A stretch of 59,762 nt of DNA from Muribaculaceae bacterium (lineage in GTDB: Bacteria; Bacteroidota; Bacteroidia; Bacteroidales; Muribaculaceae), in assembly GCA_022510385.1 (NCBI GenBank), contig JAFLTQ010000017.1, forward strand, positions 1 through 59,762, in the 5' to 3' direction. The notes under the pieces were generated by a model that saw only the letters and a list, made by a program, of their open reading frames with translations, was not told where the DNA came from and did no database searches. Position numbers and translations under genes: made by a program. Positions 1-8,706 of this stretch are shown here, in pieces; position 1 is the stretch's first letter; each line of letters begins with the position of its first letter.

Positions 1-28
1 AAGACAAAGTTCTATAATTTTGCCTTAA

Positions 29-931
29 TTAACAACCTATTTTATTCATTGACCCGATATATCCCTCTTGGTCATAACAGCGGCCGTATGTATGAATTAA
101 ATTGATTAATTTCCGTATTTCGGGGATATCGCTGGAAATATTTTTAAAGTGTGGATATTGATGGGTATATCGTTGGATATTTCCGTTTTTTAATCGCAAT
201 TCAATATCTTGCGGAATAAGAAATATGGCTTTATTGCCGAGTTGGGAATAATACTCTGAAAGAAAAATATTAATTCCGGCTAAGTCGAAGTCCCCAAAAT
301 GGATATATTGATTGGGTATAATAGACAACCATCTAATTAAATCCTTGGAACTTAACAGACGCGAAACAAAAAGAATTTTCTTATTTTCTGCAGGAAATTT
401 CATCTCCAGATAATGGCGGAAGAAATCAGAATAAAGTCGCACCTTGCTGAAATTTTCCATATTTTCGATACCAATAATGATTGTGTCTTGAGAAGGAATA
501 AAATTCTTCCAATCTTCAATAAAAAGAAATGTGCCGGGCATAGGATTAACAATTATATCATGCTGGTTAAAAAGGCATTCCACAGGATGAATGGTGTATA
601 CCGCAAACCCTTTAAATGTCCCTTTCTTTCTAATTTTTGAATTGCCGGCAATTGAGGCCTGAAAGGCTCTGTCTTCTTTAGAAAATATAATTTCTTTCAA
701 GGCAGGAATATCACTTAGTTCCGGAAGAATGGATGTTAGATGATTGTATAATTCAATGGAGTCATGGGCCACAATGGAGCGACGGCTTCCATGTGTTTTG
801 ATGAGTACATATCCGTCATTAACAAGTTCGTTGCAAAATGCCACGTTCAATCTGCTTGCTGCCACAGGCTTATATGCCAATAAATCTTCTATGGCTTCAA
901 GAAGAGACTTGGTGATTTTTATTGTTTTCAT
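29..931 (-). CDS. jetD: Wadjet JetD-type Toprim nuclease subunit
   Basis: Last gene of a four-gene Wadjet/Mks operon. JetD is the nuclease that cuts closed circular DNA handed over by the JetABC condensin. The N-terminal ~75 residues look like a winged-helix/arm region. A Toprim fold follows: the strand TIIIGIEN with acidic E156, the strand YIHFGDFDLAG with D214 and D216, and a C-terminal YDQEG (E289) resembling the terminal metal-binding motif of the family. I chose the ATG at 931 because its first base lies in an ATGA overlap with the jetC stop codon. A longer reading frame reaches 976 but would overlap jetC by 49 bases. The result is a 300-residue protein, on the short side for JetD. Family assignment rests on motifs and gene order; the Wadjet subtype cannot be told by eye. 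Confidence 0.85.
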   Translation of the reverse strand: MKTIKITKSLLEAIEDLLAYKPVAASRLNVAFCNELVNDGYVLIKTHGSRRSIVAHDSIELYNHLTSILPELSDIPALKEIIFSKEDRAFQASIAGNSKIRKKGTFKGFAVYTIHPVECLFNQHDIIVNPMPGTFLFIEDWKNFIPSQDTIIIGIENMENFSKVRLYSDFFRHYLEMKFPAENKKILFVSRLLSSKDLIRWLSIIPNQYIHFGDFDLAGINIFLSEYYSQLGNKAIFLIPQDIELRLKNGNIQRYTHQYPHFKNISSDIPEIRKLINLIHTYGRCYDQEGYIGSMNKIGC

Positions 932-3900
932 TCGGAAAGTATTGTAATAGTGCGTTGCACTATGGTTTTCGAGCATGCATCTTTGGTCAATACGTAATTA
1001 TGCTTATAGGCATCAGCGTTGTAAGACATAGGGGAACTGTTGATGAGATAAATATTCCTTGAATTGGCAAATTGCAAAATACCGGCAACGTTAGCCGGGT
1101 GAAGTTTGCCTATTTCATCCATCATACAATGAATTATGAAATCCTTGTTTTTCTTTGATGCCTTTTCTTTAAACACATTGATTAAAAGTATATTCACAAT
1201 AGCCTTTACAAGGATATCTGTTCCGTCGGATCCTATATGGCTTAGATGCTCTTTAAAACCAGAATCATTGTCATTTTCCTGAATTCTGAATTGTAGTCGG
1301 AAAGTGTCGGAAAGTGAAAGTGTCTTCTTTTCTGGATGTCGTTGAAGCTCTTTGAGAAGACGTTTAAGATATTCAATAATATCATCATTTGTTTTTTGAT
1401 TATCCAAGTCGGAAAACAAAGTTGATTCACCAAGATTAAGCTGATTTTCAATAGTAAAATTTTGGATTGACATGATCAGCTGCATTATAGGATCCGAAGA
1501 TTCCATCGCCCTTAATTCGATTTTTTTGATTACACCGGCAAAGTTTTTACGCCTGAAATCTTCATTAAGAGCCAGGATGACACTGTTGACTTGTGATGAA
1601 GAATTCAAAAGCAGGGAGGTTTCACGAGTCAACGAGGCCAAGATATCCTTATAAAGAATATTTGTTCGGCTTTGATATTCTTTTATCTTATTGTCTTCCA
1701 TAAATTCCCTCACTTCATTGGCAAAAGGAATAAAGTCTTCGTCGAAAGTGGGAAACTTGAAGTTAAACAAATTGTCTTGATCAAAAAATGAGGTGAAATG
1801 ATGAGTTTGTCTTTTGAGGTCATTGAAACATTTTGTTTTATCAGCAAATTTTCCTCTAAGTGCCGAGATCAGTTCCACACAAGAAACAGAAGTTTTCTTT
1901 ATCACTGTATCTTCAAGGATTTCCGAGGGTATACCCTTTTCAATTTCAGTATAAGTCTTAAATGCTTTGATTCCCTCGGAGAAAGCATCTCTTTGTGAAG
2001 CAATCGAATTCTTTTCCCGTTTTTTATTTTCTATAGCAATTAGTCGTTTATTGTGGGTTTTGGCAAAGGTGTCAGATAGATTTGCATCCTTTTCTTCAAT
2101 TTGAGATTTTTGATTTTTAAAAGTCTGCTCATTGTCGAAATATTCTTCTTTATCTTTAAGATATCTGGCAATAATATCATGTTTGGAGGCAATCTCATTT
2201 AGTTTATTCCGTGTCTTTTCAATATTGCGATTTACTTCATCAATTGCATTGATGTCCGCCCCTTTATTTTCTAGTTCTTCCTTTTCTTGAGAATCCACCT
2301 CCTTCAATCTTTTCTGTATCTCTTTTTGTTTTGAAGATTGCTCTTTCGCAAGCAGAAGCTTCAAGTTTTGTTCCTCTTTAGAAAGTTTAGTTTTTAAGGA
2401 ATTGAAAGTGGCATCAATCTTAGATTTCTTTCTATTTTTTTCAGAAAGCTTTTGTTCTCTGATTTTATCTTCATTATTAATAGAGTTCCAAGCCTCATTT
2501 TTCAAATTCTCTCGTATTTTTCTTTCTTCTTCAATAAGTATTTTCTCCTCATCATTAATCAAACGAAGCTTAGTTTCCAAAGATTTTATTTCTTCTGGCA
2601 CCAAATCCATACGATAGGAAAGAGAAGCTTTATCTTTATTTAGTTCTCCTACATTGCGGTTGAAACTTTGATTGAGATTGGAGATAAATTTATTTTTCTC
2701 CTCCATCAAATTTTCACCTTCAATTGAGTATTCCTTCAAAGTATCTTCGAGTTTCTTTTTCTTGATTTTCAAGTCGTCTGGAGTTAGAAAAACATAAGAG
2801 ATGGATTTCAAATTTAATTTAACACCATAAAAATTATCCGCTCCTTCTGTTGAAATTGTAGGTTCTAAATCTGTTTGATAAAGGAGATCTTCTTCAATCA
2901 GCTTACCTATATTTTCTTTCCAATCCCCCTTGTTTTTTGATAGCCATTCATAAAAAGACTTGTCGTAATCTTTTAATCTTTTATCAATTGTCTCAAGGGC
3001 TTTTTTACATTCCAAAGAAGCCCTTTTAATTTCCTCCAAACGATTATTAATTTCTCTTTCCTTATCTTTAAGCTGGAATTCAAATTTCTGTTGCAAATTT
3101 TCTATTTGAGATTCTAATCTTTTAATTTTCGGTGTGAGTAGATTCTTTTCTTCCCTTAATGAGACTATTTCTTCCTGACATGCATATCTTTCTTTCTCTT
3201 TGGGTTTCCAATGTTTTAATTCTATCAAGTGGTGCTCGGCTTGCATATATTCCTGATAAAGAATCTCACGTCTTGCTTTGAATTCTTTATCCCATATATC
3301 GAATTCGGAGTCAAGTTGAGTTTTTTCTTTGTCTGAATTTTCCCTTTCTTTTTCGATGATGCTGTTTTTATTTGAAAGGAATTCGTTCAACCTGTTTTTA
3401 CATTCCAAATCAAATTGAGTCACTTCGTTAAAAATATTGTCTCGAAGAAACTTGTATTTTATGTCAATCTCCTGGAATTGAGCTTTCAACACTCCAAGTT
3501 TGTTTTTAAGGGCCTCAAGAGTTTTTTCCAGTTGAGGCTTTCTTGATTCTTCCTCCAGTAGGGCTTCTATTTTTTCTTGTTCATAGTATTTTCTTTTTTC
3601 ACGGCATATTTTAATCAAGCTATCCAATTCTCCTAATTTCTTTAGCAATTGATCATGCTTCTTTTTGTATTCATTTTCAAATTCAGAATCTTTTTTCAAT
3701 AAAGCACTTATTTCTTCGGATAAATTCGCTATTTTGTCATCGAGCAAGGGAATGTTTTCATAGCTTTTTTCAACCGCATAATTCAGTTGATGCCATAGAT
3801 TTAAGACTTCATAGTCTATGGCTGCAATATTTCTCAGCGAAACAATCATTTCAGAGGCAGTTTTCCTTATCGGAACTCCTCCGGATTTATCTTTTTTAAA

Positions 3901-4587
3901 CCAGCAATCTATTTCTTTGAATTCTTTTTCAAATTTAGCTAACCATGTGCGATAGTTATCAAGTTTTATTATCACCTCAGCATCGTCAATTGAATTTATA
4001 AGGGTGTCTTTAATAAAATCGGCGTCAAGTTTACTGTTAAGGAAAACATTTTGTATGGATTTGGGAATATTTTGATATTTGTAACTTTCCACCAGAGCGA
4101 AACGTTCCAGACCTCGTGTTTTACCCTGTTTGTTGCCAAAAATAATATCCCTATACTGTTCGTAGGTGTTTATTTTATTGCTCACAGAAATATTAGAGCC
4201 AATGTTGGAATGGATTTTTGGCCAATTCACCTCCACATTTCTATTTTCATCCACAAGCCATTTATAATCAAAAGGAGCGTCGATAAACCTAAAGCAAATC
4301 TGGCCTTGATTTCGAGATAGGAGAATGGAAAAGAATCCTCGTTCTGTGGCCACTTCATACACGATATATGAGTTAAGATCCGGGAAATAGAACTCCTCAA
4401 AAGATTTTTGTGAAGTTGAGATTCCAAGATGCATTTTGTCGGCATTATAGAAAAAGAGAATAGCTCTCAGGATAGTGCTTTTACCCACACCTTGTGTACC
4501 TGAAAAATGCACATTGCCGTTGAGCATTATTTCGGCCTTTTGGATATTAGCGCTGTTCAGAAATATTATTTTATTAAGATATCTCAT
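928..4587 (-). CDS. jetC: Wadjet JetC, SMC/MukB-like ATPase
   Basis: SMC-like motor of the Wadjet/Mks complex, expected to dimerise, bind JetA/JetB and extrude DNA loops using ATP. The 1219-residue protein has a Walker A motif GTQGVGKST at residues 30-38. About a thousand residues rich in E, K, L, N and Q follow, reading as long coiled coils with a less charged hinge-like stretch near the middle. The C-terminal head carries a signature-like GSDGTD at about 1119 and a Walker B FIIHCMMDEIG with D1157/E1158. The start overlaps the jetB stop (ATGA at 4587-4584) and the stop overlaps the jetD start in the same way, so translation is probably coupled. The layout matches MukB/JetC rather than canonical Smc or SbcC. 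Confidence 0.9.
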   Translation of the reverse strand: MRYLNKIIFLNSANIQKAEIMLNGNVHFSGTQGVGKSTILRAILFFYNADKMHLGISTSQKSFEEFYFPDLNSYIVYEVATERGFFSILLSRNQGQICFRFIDAPFDYKWLVDENRNVEVNWPKIHSNIGSNISVSNKINTYEQYRDIIFGNKQGKTRGLERFALVESYKYQNIPKSIQNVFLNSKLDADFIKDTLINSIDDAEVIIKLDNYRTWLAKFEKEFKEIDCWFKKDKSGGVPIRKTASEMIVSLRNIAAIDYEVLNLWHQLNYAVEKSYENIPLLDDKIANLSEEISALLKKDSEFENEYKKKHDQLLKKLGELDSLIKICREKRKYYEQEKIEALLEEESRKPQLEKTLEALKNKLGVLKAQFQEIDIKYKFLRDNIFNEVTQFDLECKNRLNEFLSNKNSIIEKERENSDKEKTQLDSEFDIWDKEFKARREILYQEYMQAEHHLIELKHWKPKEKERYACQEEIVSLREEKNLLTPKIKRLESQIENLQQKFEFQLKDKEREINNRLEEIKRASLECKKALETIDKRLKDYDKSFYEWLSKNKGDWKENIGKLIEEDLLYQTDLEPTISTEGADNFYGVKLNLKSISYVFLTPDDLKIKKKKLEDTLKEYSIEGENLMEEKNKFISNLNQSFNRNVGELNKDKASLSYRMDLVPEEIKSLETKLRLINDEEKILIEEERKIRENLKNEAWNSINNEDKIREQKLSEKNRKKSKIDATFNSLKTKLSKEEQNLKLLLAKEQSSKQKEIQKRLKEVDSQEKEELENKGADINAIDEVNRNIEKTRNKLNEIASKHDIIARYLKDKEEYFDNEQTFKNQKSQIEEKDANLSDTFAKTHNKRLIAIENKKREKNSIASQRDAFSEGIKAFKTYTEIEKGIPSEILEDTVIKKTSVSCVELISALRGKFADKTKCFNDLKRQTHHFTSFFDQDNLFNFKFPTFDEDFIPFANEVREFMEDNKIKEYQSRTNILYKDILASLTRETSLLLNSSSQVNSVILALNEDFRRKNFAGVIKKIELRAMESSDPIMQLIMSIQNFTIENQLNLGESTLFSDLDNQKTNDDIIEYLKRLLKELQRHPEKKTLSLSDTFRLQFRIQENDNDSGFKEHLSHIGSDGTDILVKAIVNILLINVFKEKASKKNKDFIIHCMMDEIGKLHPANVAGILQFANSRNIYLINSSPMSYNADAYKHNYVLTKDACSKTIVQRTITILSE

Positions 4588-5132
4588 TGCTCGGAAAAGT
4601 CTTCTTCGTTGTAAAGAGTTATAAGATTCACTAAATTCTCCAGATAATGAAAAGCTGAGGTGACTTTATATGTAGAGTCTTGCTCGTTGATTATTTCAAT
4701 ATAACCCATGGAATCTAAATCGGCAATTATCTTTTGGGTGATTTCTTCAAAATTCATAGACTTTGAAAAAAGTTTTTGAGTTTTCTCCATTAATTCGTAG
4801 TCCATGTTAATACGTTCCACAATCTGTGAAGAACGGAATTGATACCCGGTGGAAAAAGTGATATCAAAAGTTTTGAGGAAATCCAGGATATCGATCCATT
4901 GGGAAAATGTATGCAGTTTCTGCTCGACAGATGCTTTGGCTTCCCCTATCCTTGAGAAAAGAAAATATCCCTCACCGGATTCCAGATTGAAACCTATTTC
5001 TGAAAAATATGATTTATATTCTTCATAATTTTCATCAAGATCTTGAAAAAGGTTATGTGTATCGTGAGAATCTATAGTAATAAAAGATCCGCGACTTAGA
5101 ATTTCAAATATTTTCCTTGTATTGGCTCGCAT
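4584..5132 (-). CDS. jetB: Wadjet JetB, MukE-like subunit
   Basis: A 182-residue acidic helical protein between the kleisin-like jetA and the SMC-like jetC. It sits in the position and has the size expected of JetB/MksE, a tandem winged-helix (KITE) protein that binds the kleisin. The sequence fits winged-helix folds, for example the helix around WIDILDFLKTF and a C-terminal segment ending in VTSAFHYLENLVNLI. No catalytic motif is visible and none is expected. It overlaps jetA by 29 bases and jetC by 4. The assignment depends mainly on its neighbours; the sequence alone would be hard to place. Confidence 0.75.
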   Translation of the reverse strand: MRANTRKIFEILSRGSFITIDSHDTHNLFQDLDENYEEYKSYFSEIGFNLESGEGYFLFSRIGEAKASVEQKLHTFSQWIDILDFLKTFDITFSTGYQFRSSQIVERINMDYELMEKTQKLFSKSMNFEEITQKIIADLDSMGYIEIINEQDSTYKVTSAFHYLENLVNLITLYNEEDFSEQ

Positions 5133-6324
5133 AAACTAAAGCATATTCAATATTATCTTTACATAAAAATTCACCTGAGAAATCAATTTGATGGGCATGT
5201 TCTGACAAAAGTTGACAAAATAATATTATATGTTCGTTGATTGTCCTGACTTGTGAATAATTATAATTACAAATGAAATTGAAAAGGTCGCTCCCTTGGG
5301 CTGCAAAAGCATTCCAAATTTTTGTAGTATTGATTTCCGTTATAGTATTGACCTGAGTGTCTAAGAAATTTTCCGGCAAGGGGTCTGCCACTTTTCGTCT
5401 TAGTTGCTTAATATGAACGGAGGAGCCCATTTTCCTTATAACTTGTATAATTTCTTCGTCGTTACTTATTCTTTCAAGAGATAAAAGAGTGCGAATATAT
5501 GGTTTTTTCTCAACCCAACAATCATTTGTTCCCCTCACCAATTGCACCACATTCGTGTCTTCAGTCCAGGTTAACTGATCTTTCAAGTATTTGATACGTT
5601 TGAGTTTCTTGTAAAGTTCACTCTGACGCTCTATTTGATTGAGGTATCTGATTATTTGTTTCTCAATATCTATGATATTATGAAGAGCATGGGTGAAATT
5701 GTTTCTCACATTTCTTTTCACCTTAATCATTTCCGGATCGGAGGCCAAATTAAAAAACAAGATTTCGTTTTCAATAAGATTTTCAGTTTCCTTGATCAGT
5801 GAGTAGATATTAATTCTTTTCTGATCAAGATGTTTTAATTTGTCGATTTTAATATTATAATTTGGCTCTTGTTTATAAGCGATCTCAACATTTCTTTTTA
5901 AGTCAATCACATTTTTGAGAGTCCTGAGCCCAATATTGCGAAGCAAAGTCTTGATAGTTTGAAGATATCTGTCTTTTCTAAAGGCATTCGTTTCTTCTAA
6001 ATGATACTTTATTGTTTCCTTGAGTTCATCCATGGATTCTTTAACCGAAGCCACGCTTATCTCCTCATTCATATTGAGTACATCCTCAAAGAAACGGATA
6101 TAAACATCTTCAAGTTCCACCACATCGGCAGCAGACGTGTGTACCACACCCTTTTCATGAAGCAGGTCAAGACGTTCCAGCCTGTCTTCCACCAGACTCA
6201 ACGCCATATCCTGAGAAATATTTAGAGATTTTCTTCTCTGGAATAATTCCTTGAGAAGGTCTTTCTCCCGGTTTAAAACCTTTGTCAATTCTTCAATCGA
6301 CCGAAAATGTGATTGCTGCTCCAT
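5104..6324 (-). CDS. jetA: Wadjet JetA, MukF-like kleisin subunit
   Basis: First gene of the operon, 406 residues. The protein is strongly helical: winged-helix-like N-terminal ~100 residues, then long amphipathic helices (about 110-290) typical of MukF/MksF/JetA kleisins, then a C-terminal domain that would contact the JetC head. There are no enzymatic motifs. The ATG at 6324 follows a good Bacteroidota promoter by about a dozen bases of leader. The next gene, jetB, begins inside its 3' end. At 406 residues it is smaller than many type I JetA proteins, so it may belong to another Wadjet type. Confidence 0.75.
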   Translation of the reverse strand: MEQQSHFRSIEELTKVLNREKDLLKELFQRRKSLNISQDMALSLVEDRLERLDLLHEKGVVHTSAADVVELEDVYIRFFEDVLNMNEEISVASVKESMDELKETIKYHLEETNAFRKDRYLQTIKTLLRNIGLRTLKNVIDLKRNVEIAYKQEPNYNIKIDKLKHLDQKRINIYSLIKETENLIENEILFFNLASDPEMIKVKRNVRNNFTHALHNIIDIEKQIIRYLNQIERQSELYKKLKRIKYLKDQLTWTEDTNVVQLVRGTNDCWVEKKPYIRTLLSLERISNDEEIIQVIRKMGSSVHIKQLRRKVADPLPENFLDTQVNTITEINTTKIWNAFAAQGSDLFNFICNYNYSQVRTINEHIILFCQLLSEHAHQIDFSGEFLCKDNIEYALVYASQYKENI

Positions 6325-6340
6325 TTTGAATTTCTTTTTG

Positions 6341-6372
6341 CAAAATTAAATCACGGATGACTCATTTTTCAA
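6341..6372 (-). promoter_or_regulatory. Promoter of jetABCD
   Basis: On the minus strand, TAATTTTG (6348-6341) matches the Bacteroidota -7 element TAnnTTTG. A TTG (6372-6370) lies 21 bases upstream as the -33 element. The jetA ATG is 16 bases further on, leaving a very short leader. Confidence 0.6.
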
Positions 6373-6388
6373 TACAACTTTACTAAAA

Positions 6389-6456
6389 TCAAAGGGCTAT
6401 ATATGTAAAATTACGATATTTCATAGGGTATTTATTTAATTCTCAAAGGGCTATAT
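6389..6456 (-). promoter_or_regulatory. Pair of TATAGCCC boxes upstream of jetA
   Basis: Two copies of a 14-base element, ATATAGCCCTTTGA on the minus strand, at 6402-6389 and 6456-6443. They lie 54 bases apart in the 140-base gap between the AlbA_2 gene and jetA, upstream of the jetA promoter. Closely related boxes lie upstream of the AlbA_2 gene. The repetition is seen directly; a role as operator is inferred. Confidence 0.5.
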
Positions 6457-6464
6457 TTTTCACA

Positions 6465-8108
6465 TTAACCTTCTTTAACAAGTGTATAAGTTGTTCCCCG
6501 GCCTCTTCCAGCTTGCAATAATATGGTGCCAACTAATTTTTCTATCTTATTTCTTATTTGCTTTATGGTTAATTCTCCTTTCCATTCTTCCAAAAATATT
6601 CCCATTGATTTTGGTCCGTTTTCTAATAGATAATAGAGCCTACGCATGGTGTCGGCATCCACTAAACCTTTTTTTACTTTGGGATGGTGTTCAAAGAAGA
6701 TATTTCCCATTTGATATCCTAAAGTCGGGTGTTTATAAATAATGTTTTCTTGCATCAATCTATTAAGGGATCTTTCAAAAATACCGGATCCATCTTTTTT
6801 TAAAATTGAATATATCGTCATTAAATCGAATATATTCAACTGTTCTTTTGGGAGTCTTGATTGAATTATTTCTTGGAAAAAATTACGTAAGTGGAGATTA
6901 ACTAATTTAGATTCAATTCTTAAGTTCACTTGGAAATCATCAGAAGCTTCATATGTGGGAATATTTCTTCCCTCTAATATGCAGTTTGAAAACATAATAT
7001 CTACTCCTTGCCCTGAACGTTCTATTAGTCCGGCTTTTTCAATGACTTCAGCTAGTCTCCTGCTTCTAGGAGAACTATTGACTGTTAAAATATTACCTAA
7101 ATTAACACCAAAGGGGAAACCCCCACTATTTGTAATTTCAAAAGACTCCGGGGAAATTTTTATTAATATGTCTCCTCCCATCTGGAAACTTCTATGCTGA
7201 ATGGCATTTAATATAGCCTCCCTTATAGTTTCCTCGGAATAGGAAGCCACACTTATAATTTGAGGGTAGGAATCTACATGTAGCCTGGGATTAATCGCAT
7301 CCTGATTAATATATTGCCATATTTTGTCAATGCCCGAAAAGATTGGTTCGCAAAACTCTTGTTTTGCGGAATAACGAATCTGATTTTCAGAAACTCTGTA
7401 TTCTATGACAACATTATTTTGTGGAAGGTATTTGCGAATAATCTCCGGCTTGCCTAATAAAATTAGTGCGGCATAATTTAAACCCTCTGAAGTTAATAAT
7501 TCTAAATCAATCAATACTTGTTCGATAGGTAGGTTAAGAATATTATCATTACCTCTCTTAATATGGATTAATTCCCTCATTCTATATATTGCTTCTTCAG
7601 AGAGATCCGATATTGTTAACCCTTTACAAATACGGGCTGAAAAATCAGGATCCTGTTCTTGAAGAATTGAAAAATATTCTTGGTCGTCCATTACCCTAAG
7701 ACTCTCGCCAACTCTCATTAATGGAACTCCCTCAAATCGTAATGCTTTGCCGACAGGACGGGATGGTATGTTTATTACTAAAACCCTAAGACCATTTTCA
7801 TCAAAGACTTCCTCACAATGTACCCGTATATGTAATCTTTTATAAATTTCATCTTCAAGATTACCTATATTTCCTTGTGCAAAGTCGGTTCCAACGACTA
7901 AGTGAGGTAGTTTATCACTCATGCCTAAAACAAGTCTTCCACCTTTTTCATTAGCTAATGCGGTTATATAACCTAATACACAATGTCTTCTATCTTTCGG
8001 ATCCGAATGTTGTCCCCCGGCAAAAGGATAATTCCTTTTTGCTTCCTTAAACTCCACATGATCTTCTTTTTCCCGTAAGTTTGCTAAATGTTGTAGATCC
8101 ATTGCCAT
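6465..8108 (-). CDS. AlbA_2/Schlafen-domain ATP-binding protein, putative regulator
   Basis: A 547-residue protein of the COG2865 type. The N-terminal ~140 residues form an AlbA_2 (Schlafen-like) domain, recognisable from EFKEAKRNYPFAGG and the segment ALANEKGGRLVLGM. In the middle is a GHKL/histidine-kinase-like ATPase segment, with REAILNAIQHRSF and ITNSGGFPFGVN forming the N and G boxes. The C-terminal ~150 residues look like winged helices, consistent with DNA binding. Such proteins are usually annotated as transcriptional regulators or RecG-like helicases and often sit near defence genes. The ATG at 8108 lies only about 5 bases past the expected transcript start, so the in-frame ATG at 8102 is also possible. 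It precedes the Wadjet operon on the same strand, separated by 140 bases with its own promoter signals. Confidence 0.8.
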   Translation of the reverse strand: MAMDLQHLANLREKEDHVEFKEAKRNYPFAGGQHSDPKDRRHCVLGYITALANEKGGRLVLGMSDKLPHLVVGTDFAQGNIGNLEDEIYKRLHIRVHCEEVFDENGLRVLVINIPSRPVGKALRFEGVPLMRVGESLRVMDDQEYFSILQEQDPDFSARICKGLTISDLSEEAIYRMRELIHIKRGNDNILNLPIEQVLIDLELLTSEGLNYAALILLGKPEIIRKYLPQNNVVIEYRVSENQIRYSAKQEFCEPIFSGIDKIWQYINQDAINPRLHVDSYPQIISVASYSEETIREAILNAIQHRSFQMGGDILIKISPESFEITNSGGFPFGVNLGNILTVNSSPRSRRLAEVIEKAGLIERSGQGVDIMFSNCILEGRNIPTYEASDDFQVNLRIESKLVNLHLRNFFQEIIQSRLPKEQLNIFDLMTIYSILKKDGSGIFERSLNRLMQENIIYKHPTLGYQMGNIFFEHHPKVKKGLVDADTMRRLYYLLENGPKSMGIFLEEWKGELTIKQIRNKIEKLVGTILLQAGRGRGTTYTLVKEG

Positions 8109-8118
8109 CTTATTTTTT

Positions 8119-8126
8119 CAAAATTA
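8119..8126 (-). promoter_or_regulatory. -7 element of the AlbA_2 gene
   Basis: TAATTTTG on the minus strand, identical to the jetA -7 element and about 10 bases before the start codon. No TTG lies at the usual -33 spacing; that place is occupied by a TATAGCCC box (8151-8144), which suggests an activator-dependent or repressor-covered promoter. Confidence 0.45.
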
Positions 8127-8143
8127 CTCAAAAGAAATTAATT

Positions 8144-8219
8144 GGGCTATAAAAAAGAATAGATAATTCATATTTTATTTAAATACGTATTTAATTATCT
8201 AAAATTTAAAGGGCTATAT
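8144..8219 (-). promoter_or_regulatory. Pair of TATAGCCC boxes and palindrome upstream of the AlbA_2 gene
   Basis: TATAGCCC occurs at 8151-8144 and again as ATATAGCCCTTT at 8219-8208 on the minus strand. Between them is a perfect 16-base palindrome, TTAAATACGTATTTAA (8179-8194), inside wider 8-base arms AGATAATT/AATTATCT (8161-8168, 8193-8200). A fifth, weaker box (AATAGCCC) is at 8451-8444. This is a plausible autoregulatory operator region for the AlbA_2 protein. Confidence 0.5.
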
Positions 8220-8317
8220 TATTTCTATAAGGCGTTAAATAACCATTTCCCCAACTGTACTTGTAACCATATCACGTGCCTTACCCTTGGCAACACAATA
8301 AGCCAATGTTACAAACA

Positions 8318-8377
8318 TACTTTAAGCCACTATTTGAGCCATTATGTGAGCCACTATTTGAGCCAATGGTTAGACCA
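8318..8377. repeat. 12-bp tandem repeat, about five units
   Basis: Five consecutive 12-base units ending in CCA: TACTTTAAGCCA, CTATTTGAGCCA, TTATGTGAGCCA, CTATTTGAGCCA and ATGGTTAGACCA. Two units are identical and the outer ones are degenerate. The repeat lies in a 703-base gene-free stretch (8109-8811) between the AlbA_2 gene and the antitoxin. A minus-strand reading frame crosses it and gives a Gly-Ser-Asn repeat, but I do not regard it as a gene. Confidence 0.6.
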
Positions 8378-8528
8378 TGAAATGTGACGAAACATGTATA
8401 AGTAGGCAAATTTCTTAATAAAACATAAATAGTTATTCGTAATGGGCTATTTAAGTTGATTCTTCTTAATTTATCGTTTTCTTTATTCTTTTCATAATTA
8501 GCGCATTTTAGAATATTTGGAAATTTGC

Positions 8529-8694
8529 TATCTTTGTGTCTACGATTCGTCAAGGGATTTTTGGTGGTTTTGGTACCACCCCAATCGTTCTTTTTAAATA
8601 ATTGAATATCAATTAAATATACGCCTATAATATTTTACCAGGCGGATCGCTCCTCAAAATTGCAAGATTCTGAAATTCAGCATCTTGCAATTTT
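8529..8694 (+). ncRNA. Candidate structured small RNA with own promoter and terminator
   Basis: TATCTTTG (8529-8536) matches the -7 consensus. Three stem-loops follow: ACGATT/AATCGT (8542-8547 and 8583-8588) enclosing GGTGGT/ACCACC (8563-8568 and 8575-8580); TAATTGA/TCAATTA (8599-8615); and the terminator at 8656-8694. No reading frame of note lies inside. The -33 element is poor. It could instead be the non-coding end of a mobile element. No known RNA family was recognised. Confidence 0.35.
8656..8694 (+). terminator. Strong rho-independent terminator
   Basis: Perfect 13-base arms AAAATTGCAAGAT / ATCTTGCAATTTT with a second inner pairing CTGAA/TTCAG, followed by TTTTCTTTTC-like T-rich sequence. 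The A/T-rich flanks make it potentially bidirectional. Confidence 0.7.
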
Positions 8695-8706
8695 CTTTTC
8701 TTGAAA

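Noticed and set aside
8235..8318. Minus-strand 27-codon frame (LAYCVAKGKARDMV core)
   Set aside because: It looks somewhat protein-like and could be a gene fragment, but it is too short and matches no family I know.
8281..8553. Minus-strand 90-codon frame with a Gly-Ser-Asn repeat
   Set aside because: The repeat comes from the 12-bp tandem DNA repeat, there is no ribosome site, and the rest resembles no protein.
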